From Candidatus Gastranaerophilales bacterium (lineage in GTDB: Bacteria; Cyanobacteriota; Vampirovibrionia; Gastranaerophilales; Gastranaerophilaceae), in assembly GCA_944324475.1 (NCBI GenBank), contig CALUWK010000007.1, forward strand, positions 1-59,746: DNA of 59,746 nucleotides, given 5' to 3'. The notes below the pieces were generated by a model that saw nothing but the letters and a program-made list of their open reading frames with translations, had not been told where the DNA came from and searched no databases. Below are positions 1 through 8,347 of this stretch, piece after piece. A program made the translations under genes and the position numbers. Position 1 is the stretch's first letter. Every line of letters starts with the position of its first letter.

Positions 1-75
1 ACACGGTCGTAAAGACTTTCATCGCCGACAATACTCGGAGGGTAGCCTCCCGGAAAGATAGGTCGTTGCCAGCTC
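1..75 (+). rRNA. rrf: 5S ribosomal RNA, 3' portion (5' end outside window)
   Basis: The first ~75 bases match the 3' two thirds of a bacterial 5S rRNA: the 'CGCCGA-AATACTCGGAGGG' helix region, then 'CCGGGAAAGATAGGTCGTTGCCAG'-like 3' sequence (split here: CCCGGAAAGATAGG, GTCGTTGCCAG). The 5' end lies before base 1. It is followed within about a dozen bases by a strong terminator, so this is probably the end of an rRNA operon lying to the left. Confidence 0.85.
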
Positions 76-86
76 CAATTTTACTT

Positions 87-115
87 AAAGACCCGAGAGA
101 TTTTCGGGTCTTTTT
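87..115 (+). terminator. Rho-independent terminator after 5S rRNA
   Basis: Perfect 10-bp stem AAAGACCCGA (87-96) with TCGGGTCTTT (104-113), 7-nt loop and a downstream T run. It directly follows the 5S rRNA end and should end the rRNA transcript. Confidence 0.9.
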
Positions 116-208
116 AAATATTTTTATTTGAATTTGCAATTATACGCATTTATTATTGAATAATCTTGAAAAAAAATTTTATCTAGTATTATTAACTATA
201 ATAATCAT

Positions 209-295
209 AGAGACGTGTCCGAGTGGTTTAAGATACAGTCTTGAAACGACTGTGCGGGGGTGACTACACCAAGGGTTCGAACCCCTTTGTATCTG
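209..295 (+). tRNA. Class II tRNA, Ser(UGA)-like, with irregular D and anticodon arms
   Basis: A T-arm AAGGG-TTCGAAC-CCCTT (271-287), a long variable arm containing GGTG-ACTA-CACC, and a 7-bp acceptor (209-215 with 288-294; one G-A mismatch and one G-U pair) identify a class II tRNA. The anticodon stem CAGTC/GACTG (236-240, 248-252) is perfect, but the 7-nt loop TTGAAAC puts GAA in the anticodon slot, whereas tRNA-Ser(UGA) would need TGA one base earlier. The D-stem (TCC at 218-220) pairs poorly with bases before the anticodon stem. CCA is not encoded. It is either a slightly diverged tRNA-Ser(UGA) or a decaying tRNA copy. A covariance-model scan would decide. Confidence 0.65.
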
Positions 296-880
296 GATTT
301 TTAAATTTTTGTATTGGATTAGTAATTTTAAAAAAACATGCAATTTAAAAATTAAATTATTTTGGTATGGATTGGTTGCGTAAGGAAGTAAAATTTTTTT
401 AAAAGACATTAATTATTGCAACAATTACGATAATTAATTTTACATTATCTAATTTTTATTTTGTGGTATTATACAATTTATTGCATAAAGGAATGTGTAT
501 TTTCGTAAACCAATACAAATCTTTTGTGTAACTATTTAATCTTGCTATACATATAACGTCGATTTTGTTATCTCTCATTACTTTACATAACTTTTTACAA
601 CTGAGGCTATACATACAAGGTTTTTGTAATGTTTGTATTATATGAAAATTCTCACTTGTTTTAATGGGATTATATCAACTCTGCAATTATTGCTGTATTG
701 TGCCAATTTAACTTGATAATTTTGTTTTTAAAAAACCAGCAATCGCAAGTTCAAACTCTCTATTGTTTAATTTTCCTACATTTTGCGATATATTCTTTTT
801 TGTTGAAATTTGTATATAATATTTCTTGCAAATTAACATAGTCTTTTAGTTGTATTTGCAGAAAATTTGATTATAATTAT
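296..880. other. Gene-poor stretch with two weak small ORFs (minus strand)
   Basis: No confident gene is visible in these ~585 AT-rich bases. Two short minus-strand reading frames exist. One is a 43-aa frame at 708-839 (starts MLICKKYY, ends with 'NNREFELAIAGFLKTKLSS'), 41 bases after the alcohol dehydrogenase stop. The other is a 52-aa frame at 456-614 (starts MYSLSCKK, contains 'DNKIDVICIARLNSY', faintly reminiscent of a serine-recombinase N-terminus). Neither has a convincing ribosome-binding site. They could be fragments left by decay of an insertion next to the tRNA, or chance ORFs. Confidence 0.3.
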
Positions 881-1939
881 TTAGTTAATTAGCACAAGCG
901 GTTTAATTAAATCTTGAGGTTTGTTTTTCATAAGCATAAGTGCGTCTTCGACTTTATCAAGCCCATGGAATACGTGTGTTACCATTTTTTCTGGATGTAT
1001 TCTGCCTGTTTGTACAAGTCGAGCGAGTTTTTCGGATCTCAATCTACCGCCGGGCATTAAACCGCCGACGATTTGCTTATGACCCATACCGCAACCCCAT
1101 TCAACACGAGGAATTTTAATATAATCACCTTCGCCAAGGTAATTAACATTTCCGATTTTTCCGCCGGGTTTTAAAATTTTAACAGCTTGTTCAAATGTAT
1201 CATTATTGCCGCCTGCAATAACAATTTTGTCTACACCTTGACCGTTTGTTTTTTCAAGTATTTGATTAACAATATCCCCTTGCTTATAGTTAATAATTTC
1301 AGTTGCACCGAACTCTTTTGCAAGTTCTATACAATTTTGTCTTGAACCAACAGCATAGATGTTTGCCGCACCACGAATTGCAGCCCCGGCAACCGCCATT
1401 AATCCAACAGGACCGATACCAATAACGGCAACATTGTCGCCAAAATTGATGTCAGCCAATTCTACACCGCAAAAGCCCGTAGGAACCATATCGCTAATCA
1501 TACATGCAGCACCCAAATCCATTCCTTCGGGCAAGTGAGCCAAATTGCCGTCAGCATCATTTACATGAAAATATTCAGCAAAAACTCCGTCTTTAAAATT
1601 TGAGAATTTCCAACCTCCGAGCATACCACCGGAATGCATTGCATAAGATTCTTGTGCTGCAAGCGAATTCCAATCGGGAGTAATAGCAGAAACTAAAACT
1701 TTATCATTAACTTTAAAGTCCTTTACCAAACTTCCGACTTTTACAACTTCACCAACAGCCTCATGTCCAAGTATCATATTGTGTCTGTCACCTATGGCAC
1801 CTGAATATACAGTATGTATATCAGAAGTACACGGCGCAAGTGCAATTGGTCTACAAAGTGCATCGTATGGCCCTATTTCGGGAATTTCCTTTTCAATCCA
1901 GCCGACTTGACCGATTGATAACATAGCAAAACCTTTAAT
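881..1939 (-). CDS. adh: NADP-type zinc secondary-alcohol dehydrogenase, apparent ATT start
   Basis: A medium-chain zinc alcohol dehydrogenase very like the Thermoanaerobacter brockii isopropanol dehydrogenase family, which oxidises or reduces secondary alcohols/ketones with NADP(H). Visible: C37 (LAPC), the GHEAVGE motif at the H59/E60 position, the SGGML block, a Rossmann motif GIGPVGLMAVAG, and 'VGSRQ' at the NADP-phosphate site. Homologues start MKGFAML and are about 352 aa; here that methionine position is ATT (1937-1939), preceded six bases upstream by AAGGGGG (1952-1946). Starting at ATT gives 352 aa and puts C37 in the family register. The in-frame ATG at 2002 has no ribosome-binding site and adds 21 residues homologues lack; the next ATG (1924) is too far from the SD. 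It lies 8-70 bases after the Memo-AMMECR1 gene, probably cotranscribed. Confidence 0.93.
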   Translation of the reverse strand: MKGFAMLSIGQVGWIEKEIPEIGPYDALCRPIALAPCTSDIHTVYSGAIGDRHNMILGHEAVGEVVKVGSLVKDFKVNDKVLVSAITPDWNSLAAQESYAMHSGGMLGGWKFSNFKDGVFAEYFHVNDADGNLAHLPEGMDLGAACMISDMVPTGFCGVELADINFGDNVAVIGIGPVGLMAVAGAAIRGAANIYAVGSRQNCIELAKEFGATEIINYKQGDIVNQILEKTNGQGVDKIVIAGGNNDTFEQAVKILKPGGKIGNVNYLGEGDYIKIPRVEWGCGMGHKQIVGGLMPGGRLRSEKLARLVQTGRIHPEKMVTHVFHGLDKVEDALMLMKNKPQDLIKPLVLIN

Positions 1940-1945
1940 AATAAG

Positions 1946-1952
1946 CCCCCTT
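1946..1952 (-). promoter_or_regulatory. Shine-Dalgarno that fixes an ATT start
   Basis: AAGGGGG on the minus strand lies 6 bases before the ATT codon at 1939, the position homologous to Met1 of the dehydrogenase family. No ATG, GTG or TTG is at usable spacing. Confidence 0.6.
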
Positions 1953-2010
1953 ATTTTTTCAACTCTAACAACAGGAATAATATACCATATTTTAAACGAC
2001 ATTACAATAT

Positions 2011-3360
2011 CTAGCTGTTTAGTTTTGTTATGTATTCGCTGTAAAATTTAAATGCTTGAAATGTTTTTGAAAAATGATTTTTACTAAGTCCAGCTTTTAA
2101 TTTAAGTGAATTTAAAAAATCTTTTTTATTATTTATTTGCTCCCAAACGCTAGGAAGATAAACAGCCTGATAAATACCATCTTTTATAATAATTCCGTCT
2201 ATAAAAGGGGTAATGTTATTAAGTAAATCTTCTTCATCATTGAATTTAATTTCAATCGGATGAGATAAAACAGAAACTTTAATGTCAATTTTATCAATTT
2301 CATTTTCGGATAAAGGTGAAAATCTTGGGTCCTTATATGCGGCATTATAAGCGTTTTGGACTAAATTATTGATTAATGGTTCATAGGCAACAATAGAACC
2401 TATACAACCTCTTAAAAAACCGTTTATCTCAAGAGTAACAAAACAAGCACCTAATTCATCAAACACACAATCGTATTCTTTAGGAAAATATTTTCCTTTT
2501 TGTTCAATGCTTTTTTTACATAAATCCAAAATAAAATTACTGAAATATTCTTTGATATACTTGTTTTTACTTTCTTCAAAAAGCTTCCAAGCACCATAAC
2601 CAACAACTCTTGTTTTATCATTTGTTGTTTTTGATGAATTGAATAAGCCCATCCTTATTAATGAGAAATTATTGTCTTTTGCAAATTGTTTAAGGGCATA
2701 TATTCCTTCATGTCCGCAAGCTCTTAAACGATCAAATTTAATAAATTCATTTGACTCAATTATTTGTGCAGTTTTTTTGTCTATTTTTTGTGCTTCCGAG
2801 TGATTATAAAAATGACTTAAATCAGAAGATATTATAAAAGAATTGTTTTCATCTTCCCAATATTCTTTTATTATTTGATTAATTAAATCAAAAGAGTCAT
2901 AAGAAGTTAGTATAGGAACAATTTTAAAATCATTATCTTTATTTAGATACTTTAATATTGGTAACTGCACTTCAATAGAGTGTTCTTTTTCAAAAGCATC
3001 GTTAATATATTCTAAATTTAGTTTATTTTTTATATCATTAGTAATAGTTAAATTTTGATATATTGTACCAAACGGGGTTAAAAAGCCTTCATAATCGCAT
3101 ATACCAATTGTTAATAAAGGATAAGTATGCGAGGGGGCAATAATAAAAAAGTTTTTAGTATTTTTATTAATGTTTTTAATTGCTTCATAAGCAAGCGCTC
3201 CGGAGTATATATAGCCTGCATGGGGAGCAATTACGGCTCTTGTAGGAGCAATGATTTTTTCTTTTAATTTTTTATCATAATCTAAAAAGAGATTTTCAAG
3301 CTCAGTTTTATCGCTTGAGTAAAATGTTCCTGCTGATGATTGTTTTTTAATTTTTTTCAT
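2011..3360 (-). CDS. Memo-AMMECR1 fusion protein (AmmeMemoRadiSam system)
   Basis: A two-domain protein of 449 aa. Residues about 1-270 are a Memo-like domain (class III extradiol dioxygenase fold) with 'IAPHAGYIYSG', 'HSIEVQLP' and 'SSDLSHF' at its conserved histidine positions. Residues about 271-449 are an AMMECR1 domain with 'GCIGSI' and 'AAYKDPRFSPL'. It is divergent from the radical-SAM gene at 3412, completing the AmmeMemoRadiSam trio with two components fused. The biochemical role of this trio is not firmly established. The start at 3360 is consistent with family N-termini. Confidence 0.9.
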   Translation of the reverse strand: MKKIKKQSSAGTFYSSDKTELENLFLDYDKKLKEKIIAPTRAVIAPHAGYIYSGALAYEAIKNINKNTKNFFIIAPSHTYPLLTIGICDYEGFLTPFGTIYQNLTITNDIKNKLNLEYINDAFEKEHSIEVQLPILKYLNKDNDFKIVPILTSYDSFDLINQIIKEYWEDENNSFIISSDLSHFYNHSEAQKIDKKTAQIIESNEFIKFDRLRACGHEGIYALKQFAKDNNFSLIRMGLFNSSKTTNDKTRVVGYGAWKLFEESKNKYIKEYFSNFILDLCKKSIEQKGKYFPKEYDCVFDELGACFVTLEINGFLRGCIGSIVAYEPLINNLVQNAYNAAYKDPRFSPLSENEIDKIDIKVSVLSHPIEIKFNDEEDLLNNITPFIDGIIIKDGIYQAVYLPSVWEQINNKKDFLNSLKLKAGLSKNHFSKTFQAFKFYSEYITKLNS

Positions 3361-3411
3361 ATAAATTTATATCTGTTTAAATTAATTACAAATTTAATTA
3401 TAATATTTTTT

Positions 3412-4419
3412 ATGAAATATCAAAGAAAAATCGAAAATAACATTCAAATGTGTGAAATTTGCCCAAGAAAATGTATTTTAAAAGAAGGGCAAAGCGGATA
3501 TTGCAAAGCAAGAAAAAATATAAATTCTAATATAGAATTAACAACATTTGGCTATTGTTCATCTTTAGCTTTGGATCCTATTGAAAAAAAACCGCTCTAC
3601 CATTTTTACCCCTCATCAAAAATATTATCATTCGGGACAATAGGATGTAATATGGGATGTTTATTTTGTCAAAATTGGCATATTACCAAAGTTAAAATAG
3701 ATGATTATAAAGGTTATATACACAAATTAGAATCTGTTGATATTGTTAATATTGCCCTTCAAAATAAATATGAGAGTATTGCTTTTACATATAATGACCC
3801 TGTTGCATTTTTCGAATATGCCTTAGAAACTGCAAAAATAGCAAAAAGCAAAGGTATAAAAACGGTTGCAATTTCAGCTGGCTACATAAATAAAGAACCG
3901 CTAGAGGAATTATTTTCATATATTGATGCTGCAAATATTGATTTAAAGGCCTTTAGTGATGATTTTTATAAAAAATATTGTAATGCTTCATTGGATATTG
4001 TATTAAATAATTTAAAATACATAAAACATAACACAAACACTTGGCTTGAAATTACAACTCTTTTAATTGAAGGATTAAATGATTTTGATGATATGATAAA
4101 AAAAGAATGTGATTGGATATTGAATAATCTTGGAGATAATACGGTTATTCATTTTAGTGCTTTTAGCCCGCAATATAAATTTTTAAATTATCCAAAAACT
4201 TCTGCCAAAACAATTATTAAAGCTTGTGAAATAGCTAAAAAACAAGGCTTAAAATATGTATATAGCGGAAATATTATAGATAATAAAACTTCAAATACGT
4301 ACTGTCCAAAATGCAATAACATTTTAATTGAAAGAATAGGTTATGATGTTTTGAATTTTAATATAGTTAATTCAAAATGCAAATTTTGCGGTGAAAAAAT
4401 TGATGGCGTGTTTGTTTAA
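3412..4419 (+). CDS. amrS: AmmeMemoRadiSam system radical SAM enzyme
   Basis: 335 aa. The radical-SAM cluster motif CNMGCLFC lies at residues 79-86 (CxxxCxxC). It is preceded by an N-terminal cysteine group (C14, C17, C21, C31; 'CEICPRKC') and followed by a C-terminal zinc-ribbon-like pair ('YCPKC...CKFCG'), the arrangement of the AmrS/pyruvate-formate-lyase-activating-like family. ATG 3412 (MKYQRK) is chosen over 3340, which would overlap the divergent partner gene and add a hydrophobic AT-rich leader. The two genes share a ~50-base divergent promoter region. The substrate is unknown. Confidence 0.9.
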   Translation: MKYQRKIENNIQMCEICPRKCILKEGQSGYCKARKNINSNIELTTFGYCSSLALDPIEKKPLYHFYPSSKILSFGTIGCNMGCLFCQNWHITKVKIDDYKGYIHKLESVDIVNIALQNKYESIAFTYNDPVAFFEYALETAKIAKSKGIKTVAISAGYINKEPLEELFSYIDAANIDLKAFSDDFYKKYCNASLDIVLNNLKYIKHNTNTWLEITTLLIEGLNDFDDMIKKECDWILNNLGDNTVIHFSAFSPQYKFLNYPKTSAKTIIKACEIAKKQGLKYVYSGNIIDNKTSNTYCPKCNNILIERIGYDVLNFNIVNSKCKFCGEKIDGVFV

Positions 4420-4507
4420 TGTAAGAATTAATAGCATAAATAAGTATACATAACAAAATAATTAAGCTAGTTGTATACAATGATTAAGTTTGTGTGTTTC
4501 TTTGTAA

Positions 4508-5188
4508 TTATTTTTTTAAATAAAATTCTGCAAGCAAAAAATCATTTATATCATCTATATCAATAGAATTAACTTTTTGCATTTTATAAGCATAGCTTTT
4601 ATCGGAATAAAAATCCAAATTATTAATATCTTTAACCTTACAAATATATATAGCACCATTTAAAGTATAACTTCTTGGTAGTTGTTGTCTTGGTTTTTGA
4701 TATTCTTTTTTAATAAAATTTTTCATTGAACAATCTTCATTTAATGTATTGCACCAAAACAAAGGGTGTGAAGTTTCACAAACTGATACAACAGTATCCG
4801 CGTTTTTTTTAAAAAATAATTCAATAGCACTTTTTATATCGTCAGATTTTCTCAAAGGTGAAGTTGGTTGCAAAAGTATAACAATATCAAACTGTTCATC
4901 TAATTTATTTAAAACTTCTCTAACAACATCCCATGAGCTTGCTTTATCGTCTGAATTTTTGCTGCTTCTTAAAAAAGGGGTATTTGCTCCATATTGTCTT
5001 GAAATTTTAGCATATTTTTCACTATCTGTTGAAACAATGATTTCATCAAAAATATCTGCTTTTTTAGCAGCCTCAATAGTGTATGCTATCAAAGGCTTTC
5101 CGTTTAATTCTTTAATATTTTTATCTTTTAAACCTTTAGAGCCTGAGCGAGCAGGAATTATTGCAATAATTTTTTTATTATTATACAT
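4508..5188 (-). CDS. legF: Acylneuraminate/legionaminate cytidylyltransferase
   Basis: 226 aa, a CMP-nonulosonate synthetase that activates a nine-carbon sugar with CTP. Visible: the N-terminal 'IIPARSGSKGLKDKNI' nucleotide-binding signature, 'PLIAYTIEAA', and the 'LLQPTSPLR' motif. LegB and LegC upstream in the same operon point to legionaminic acid rather than sialic acid as substrate (inference). SD GAGGATAAA sits before ATG 5188. It is the last gene of the minus-strand glycan operon. Confidence 0.9.
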   Translation of the reverse strand: MYNNKKIIAIIPARSGSKGLKDKNIKELNGKPLIAYTIEAAKKADIFDEIIVSTDSEKYAKISRQYGANTPFLRSSKNSDDKASSWDVVREVLNKLDEQFDIVILLQPTSPLRKSDDIKSAIELFFKKNADTVVSVCETSHPLFWCNTLNEDCSMKNFIKKEYQKPRQQLPRSYTLNGAIYICKVKDINNLDFYSDKSYAYKMQKVNSIDIDDINDFLLAEFYLKK

Positions 5189-5197
5189 TTTATCCTC

Positions 5198-5974
5198 TTA
5201 AAACTTAATATATCTAATATCATCCTGTGCTTTAGCGTAATTTTGAGCATTTCCGATATCAAGCCAATAACCACGTATTGGAAAATGTGTAACTTTTTTA
5301 TTTTCTTCAATTAATTTATCCATTAAATCCGTTGAATCATATTTTTGATTTTTAGGAATATAATTTAACATCTCTTTTTGAATTAGATATATTCCTGCAT
5401 TTGAATAATAAGTATATGACGGTTTTTCAATCAAAGAATTAATTTTCTTATCGGTTGTATCTAAAACAGCGTAAGGTATATTAATTCTTATATTAAATGT
5501 GGCGATAGACATATTATCATTATGATTTTTATAATTTGAATAAAAATCATAAAAATCAATATTAGTTAAAACATCAGCATTCATAACAAGAATATCATTA
5601 TTTTTAAATTCATCAACAAGACCGATTGAACCTATTGTTCCTAATGGAGAATTTTCTTCAATAAATTTGATATTACAATTAGAATAATTTTCCTTAAAAT
5701 AATCAATTATTTGTTCTTTTAGATGATTTACAGAAATATAGATATTTCTAACACCATAACTTATCAATCTATCCACATTATGAGCTATAATTGGTTTTCC
5801 TGCTAATTCAAGCATAGGTTTTGGAATATCATTTGTATATGGCTTTAATCTTAACCCTTTGCCACCTGCCATAACAACGGCATCAATTGGCAAAAGCGCT
5901 TTTAATTTAGTTAAATCGATAAAATCTATCAATTCAAAATTATTATTTACATAAGGAATAATTTTTAAATCCAA
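5198..5974 (-). CDS. ptmE: PtmE-like sugar-1-phosphate nucleotidyltransferase, C-terminal part of frameshifted gene
   Basis: 258 aa carrying the NTP-transferase domain: 'AVVMAGGKGLRLKPYT' signature, 'PKPMLELAGKPII' and 'MNADVLTNIDF'. The first ~28 residues ('LKIIPYVNNNFELIDFIDL', then 'TKLKALLPID') are the end of a CBS domain and read as the direct continuation of the preceding 91-aa frame. In Campylobacter PtmE (CBS + nucleotidyltransferase) makes the GDP-activated glucosamine that feeds legionaminate synthesis. The frame opens at TTG 5974 with no good SD, so translation as a separate protein is doubtful. See the A-run at 5992-5997. Confidence 0.8.
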   Translation of the reverse strand: MDLKIIPYVNNNFELIDFIDLTKLKALLPIDAVVMAGGKGLRLKPYTNDIPKPMLELAGKPIIAHNVDRLISYGVRNIYISVNHLKEQIIDYFKENYSNCNIKFIEENSPLGTIGSIGLVDEFKNNDILVMNADVLTNIDFYDFYSNYKNHNDNMSIATFNIRINIPYAVLDTTDKKINSLIEKPSYTYYSNAGIYLIQKEMLNYIPKNQKYDSTDLMDKLIEENKKVTHFPIRGYWLDIGNAQNYAKAQDDIRYIKF

Positions 5975-6240
5975 TTCTTTGTATTCATTAATTTTTTACA
6001 ATCAATTAAGTCTTTAATATACTTATAGTTTTTATTTGCAACAGATAAAATACTATCTTCAAGTTTTACACCGTTAACCAGTCCTCTTCTAATGTCTCCA
6101 TCAGTAACAGAAGCTACAACTTGAGCTTTTGAATTGATAACAAATAAAATTAAGGGCATGCCCGTTTGAAAACTGTTTATTTTTTCAAGTGCGTATTTTA
6201 TGGTTTTGTTTTCTAAAATTGTGTATTTTGAATTACTCAT
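5965..6240 (-). CDS. ptmE: PtmE-like protein, N-terminal CBS-domain part (frameshifted)
   Basis: 91 aa with a CBS motif region ('VTDGDIRRGLVNGVKLEDS'), ending abruptly in a frame-specific tail (LMNTKNWI). Adding one A to the A6 run at 5992-5997, or shifting -1 there, joins it to the downstream frame through 'DCKKINEYKELDLKIIP', giving a normal full-length PtmE of about 350 aa. The ATG overlaps the legG stop region. This is either a real inactivation/phase-variable state, slippage-rescued, or a sequencing error. Confidence 0.8.
   Translation of the reverse strand: MSNSKYTILENKTIKYALEKINSFQTGMPLILFVINSKAQVVASVTDGDIRRGLVNGVKLEDSILSVANKNYKYIKDLIDCKKLMNTKNWI
5992..5997 (-). other. Frameshift site in an A6 homopolymer of ptmE
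   Basis: On the minus strand the codons TGT AAA AAA TTA ATG run into a stop 8 codons later. With seven As they become TGT AAA AAA ATT AAT GAA TAC, continuing the CBS domain into the nucleotidyltransferase frame. One-base loss in this run therefore explains the split. Confidence 0.8.
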
Positions 6241-7352
6241 AAATTATAAAACTCTTTTTTGATGATATCATCTAAATTATATGTTTTTATTTTTTCAATT
6301 ATTGTTTTTGCACAATCTTTTTTCTCATAAGGATTTTTTGTATTTTTAAAATTATTATTATACACAAAATTAATTGCTTCAAGAATATCTTTTTTATAAG
6401 AACTGCAATTTACAATAGAACTTGCTTGCATTCTTCCTTTTTGTCTATTTCCAATGTTTATTGTTGCAATATTGAAAGATGGAGCTTCGTATATCCCGCT
6501 TGAAGAATTACCTACAACAGCATCCACATATTGCATAGCAGATAAATACCTCAACATTCCCAATGATTTATAAACTTTAGCGTTTTTATTTTTTTTCTCA
6601 AATTCAATAATTTGATTAAAAATTTCTTCATTCCCGCTATCAGAATTAGGACAAGTAATAATAAAATTAGTATCTTTTAATTCATCAAGTGCATCCAACA
6701 GCTCCTTAACCTGTTCTTTAGAACGGCCTTCAAGTGTTACGGGATGAAATGTAACAAGTAAATTGTTTTTATTAAGTTTAAAATCAAGAGATTTTTCAAG
6801 TTCATCTTTTTTTAATAAATCAATATATTTTATATTTTCTAGCGCTAACGCTCCAACATTAAACACTCTAGAAGGATTTTCCCCTAGCTGTATTACTCTT
6901 TTTTTAGATTGTTCACAAGATACAAAATGCAAATGACTCATTTTAGTTATAGAATGTCTTATTGCTTCATCAATAGCCCCTTGCGTAGTATCTCCGCCAT
7001 ATAAATGTGCAATAGGAATATTATTTAACATTGCTGCTTGAGCTACACCCATAATCTCATATCTATCACCCAATAAAACAACAATATCGGGCTTTAACCC
7101 CCTAAAAGCACAACTAAATTTTTCAATAGCTAAAGCTAAAGAATGCGCTGGATCTGATTCTATTTCAATATCAATTTCACTATATATTTTTTGTTTAATT
7201 TCATTTTTAGTTAAGCCAAATTTTTCTGATAAATGCATTCCTGTAACAAATAAATAAAAATCAACATCAGAATCTTTATCAAGCAAATCAATTAATCTTG
7301 ACATTATACCGTATTCAGCTCTGGTTGAAGTTACAAGCGCTATTTTTCGCAT
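6237..7352 (-). CDS. legG: Hydrolysing NDP-N,N'-diacetylbacillosamine-type 2-epimerase (LegG/NeuC family)
   Basis: 371 aa of the UDP-GlcNAc 2-epimerase fold. 'VTSTRAEYGI' at the N-terminus, 'VVLLGDRYEIMG', 'HLYGGDTTQGAIDEAIRH' and 'GNSSSGIYEAPSF' are the hydrolysing-epimerase signatures. In legionaminate synthesis this enzyme inverts C2 and releases the NDP, giving the 2,4-diamido-mannose substrate of LegI. It overlaps legI by 13 bases and ptmE by 4, indicating tight translational coupling. Confidence 0.92.
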   Translation of the reverse strand: MRKIALVTSTRAEYGIMSRLIDLLDKDSDVDFYLFVTGMHLSEKFGLTKNEIKQKIYSEIDIEIESDPAHSLALAIEKFSCAFRGLKPDIVVLLGDRYEIMGVAQAAMLNNIPIAHLYGGDTTQGAIDEAIRHSITKMSHLHFVSCEQSKKRVIQLGENPSRVFNVGALALENIKYIDLLKKDELEKSLDFKLNKNNLLVTFHPVTLEGRSKEQVKELLDALDELKDTNFIITCPNSDSGNEEIFNQIIEFEKKNKNAKVYKSLGMLRYLSAMQYVDAVVGNSSSGIYEAPSFNIATINIGNRQKGRMQASSIVNCSSYKKDILEAINFVYNNNFKNTKNPYEKKDCAKTIIEKIKTYNLDDIIKKEFYNL

Positions 7353-8332
7353 ATTATTTCATCCTCTAAATAATCTTTTGTAGCAATCTTACCTATAATT
7401 TCATCCCATTTCATAGGTGAAATTCCATTTCCGGGGCGTTTTGTCGTTAAATTATTTTCGCTAAATATTTCACCTTTTTTAATATTGCATTTTGCAACAA
7501 TTGATTTTCTTACTATTTCGATATTTGAAATTTCGCTTTTTTTAGGTTCTTTAATACCATTGCCAAGAGCCTTTTCAATATTTCTTATTGATTTTACCAT
7601 TTGAGCTAATTCATCAGGCTCTAAACTTGCCTTATGGTCGGGTCCAATCATATTTTTATCCAAAGTAAAATGTTTTTCAATTATTTCAGCACCCATTGCA
7701 ACTGCCGCAATTGGAATTTCTATACCTTGTGTATGATCAGAATATCCAACAGGCAGATTAAATTCTTTTTTTAATGTTTCCATTGCTTTTAAATTAACAT
7801 CTTCATAAGGTGTCGGATATTGAGTTGTACAATGCAAAAGGGATACTTTGCAATCTTTTAGGACTTTAAGAGCATCTCTAATTTCATCAAGATTTGCCAT
7901 GCCTGTCGATAAAATAACATCTTTTTTAAATGAATTGATTTTTCTTAAATAAGGCAGGTTAGTTATCTCACCTGATGGAATTTTAAAAATTTCCATACCC
8001 AATGAATTTAAAAAATCGCAACTTTCAAGGTCAAAAGGTGTAGATAAAAACATTACATTTTTGCTTTCGCAATATTTTTTTAACTCTATAAAATCTTCTT
8101 TTTTCAATTCAAGTTTTTTAAGCATTTCTAATTGTGTTGAATTATTTTTAAGATTTTCTTTTTGATATTGCGCCATTTGTGCATCTTTATTTACCAAATT
8201 TTCACTTTTAAAAGTTTGAAATTTAGCACAATTACACCCTGATGAAGCAATAACATCAACCATTTTTTTAGCAAGCTCAACTGAACCATTATGATTTACA
8301 CCAATTTCTGCTATTATAAATATATTTGCCAT
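7340..8332 (-). CDS. legI: N-acetylneuraminate/legionaminate synthase (NeuB family)
   Basis: 330 aa. An N-terminal TIM barrel ('IAEIGVNHNGSVELAKKM', 'AKFQTFKSENLV', 'PSGEITNLPYLR', 'EKHFTLDKNM') is followed by a C-terminal antifreeze-like SAF domain ('RKSIVAKCNIKKGEIF', 'KRPGNGI'). It condenses a 6-deoxy-diamido-hexose with PEP to form the nonulosonate. The upstream LegB/LegC pair argues for legionaminic acid. SD GAGGAAAG precedes ATG 8332. Confidence 0.93.
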   Translation of the reverse strand: MANIFIIAEIGVNHNGSVELAKKMVDVIASSGCNCAKFQTFKSENLVNKDAQMAQYQKENLKNNSTQLEMLKKLELKKEDFIELKKYCESKNVMFLSTPFDLESCDFLNSLGMEIFKIPSGEITNLPYLRKINSFKKDVILSTGMANLDEIRDALKVLKDCKVSLLHCTTQYPTPYEDVNLKAMETLKKEFNLPVGYSDHTQGIEIPIAAVAMGAEIIEKHFTLDKNMIGPDHKASLEPDELAQMVKSIRNIEKALGNGIKEPKKSEISNIEIVRKSIVAKCNIKKGEIFSENNLTTKRPGNGISPMKWDEIIGKIATKDYLEDEIICEK

Positions 8333-8347
8333 CTTTCCTCGTTTTAA

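Noticed and set aside
179-409. 76-aa minus-strand ORF
   Set aside because: It runs across the tRNA-like gene on the other strand; low-complexity translation, no SD.
5992-5997. Classic X-XXY-YYZ -1 programmed frameshift heptamer
   Set aside because: The reading frame over the A-run is TGT AAA AAA TTA, which does not give an X-XXY-YYZ heptamer; homopolymer length change or slippage explains it better.
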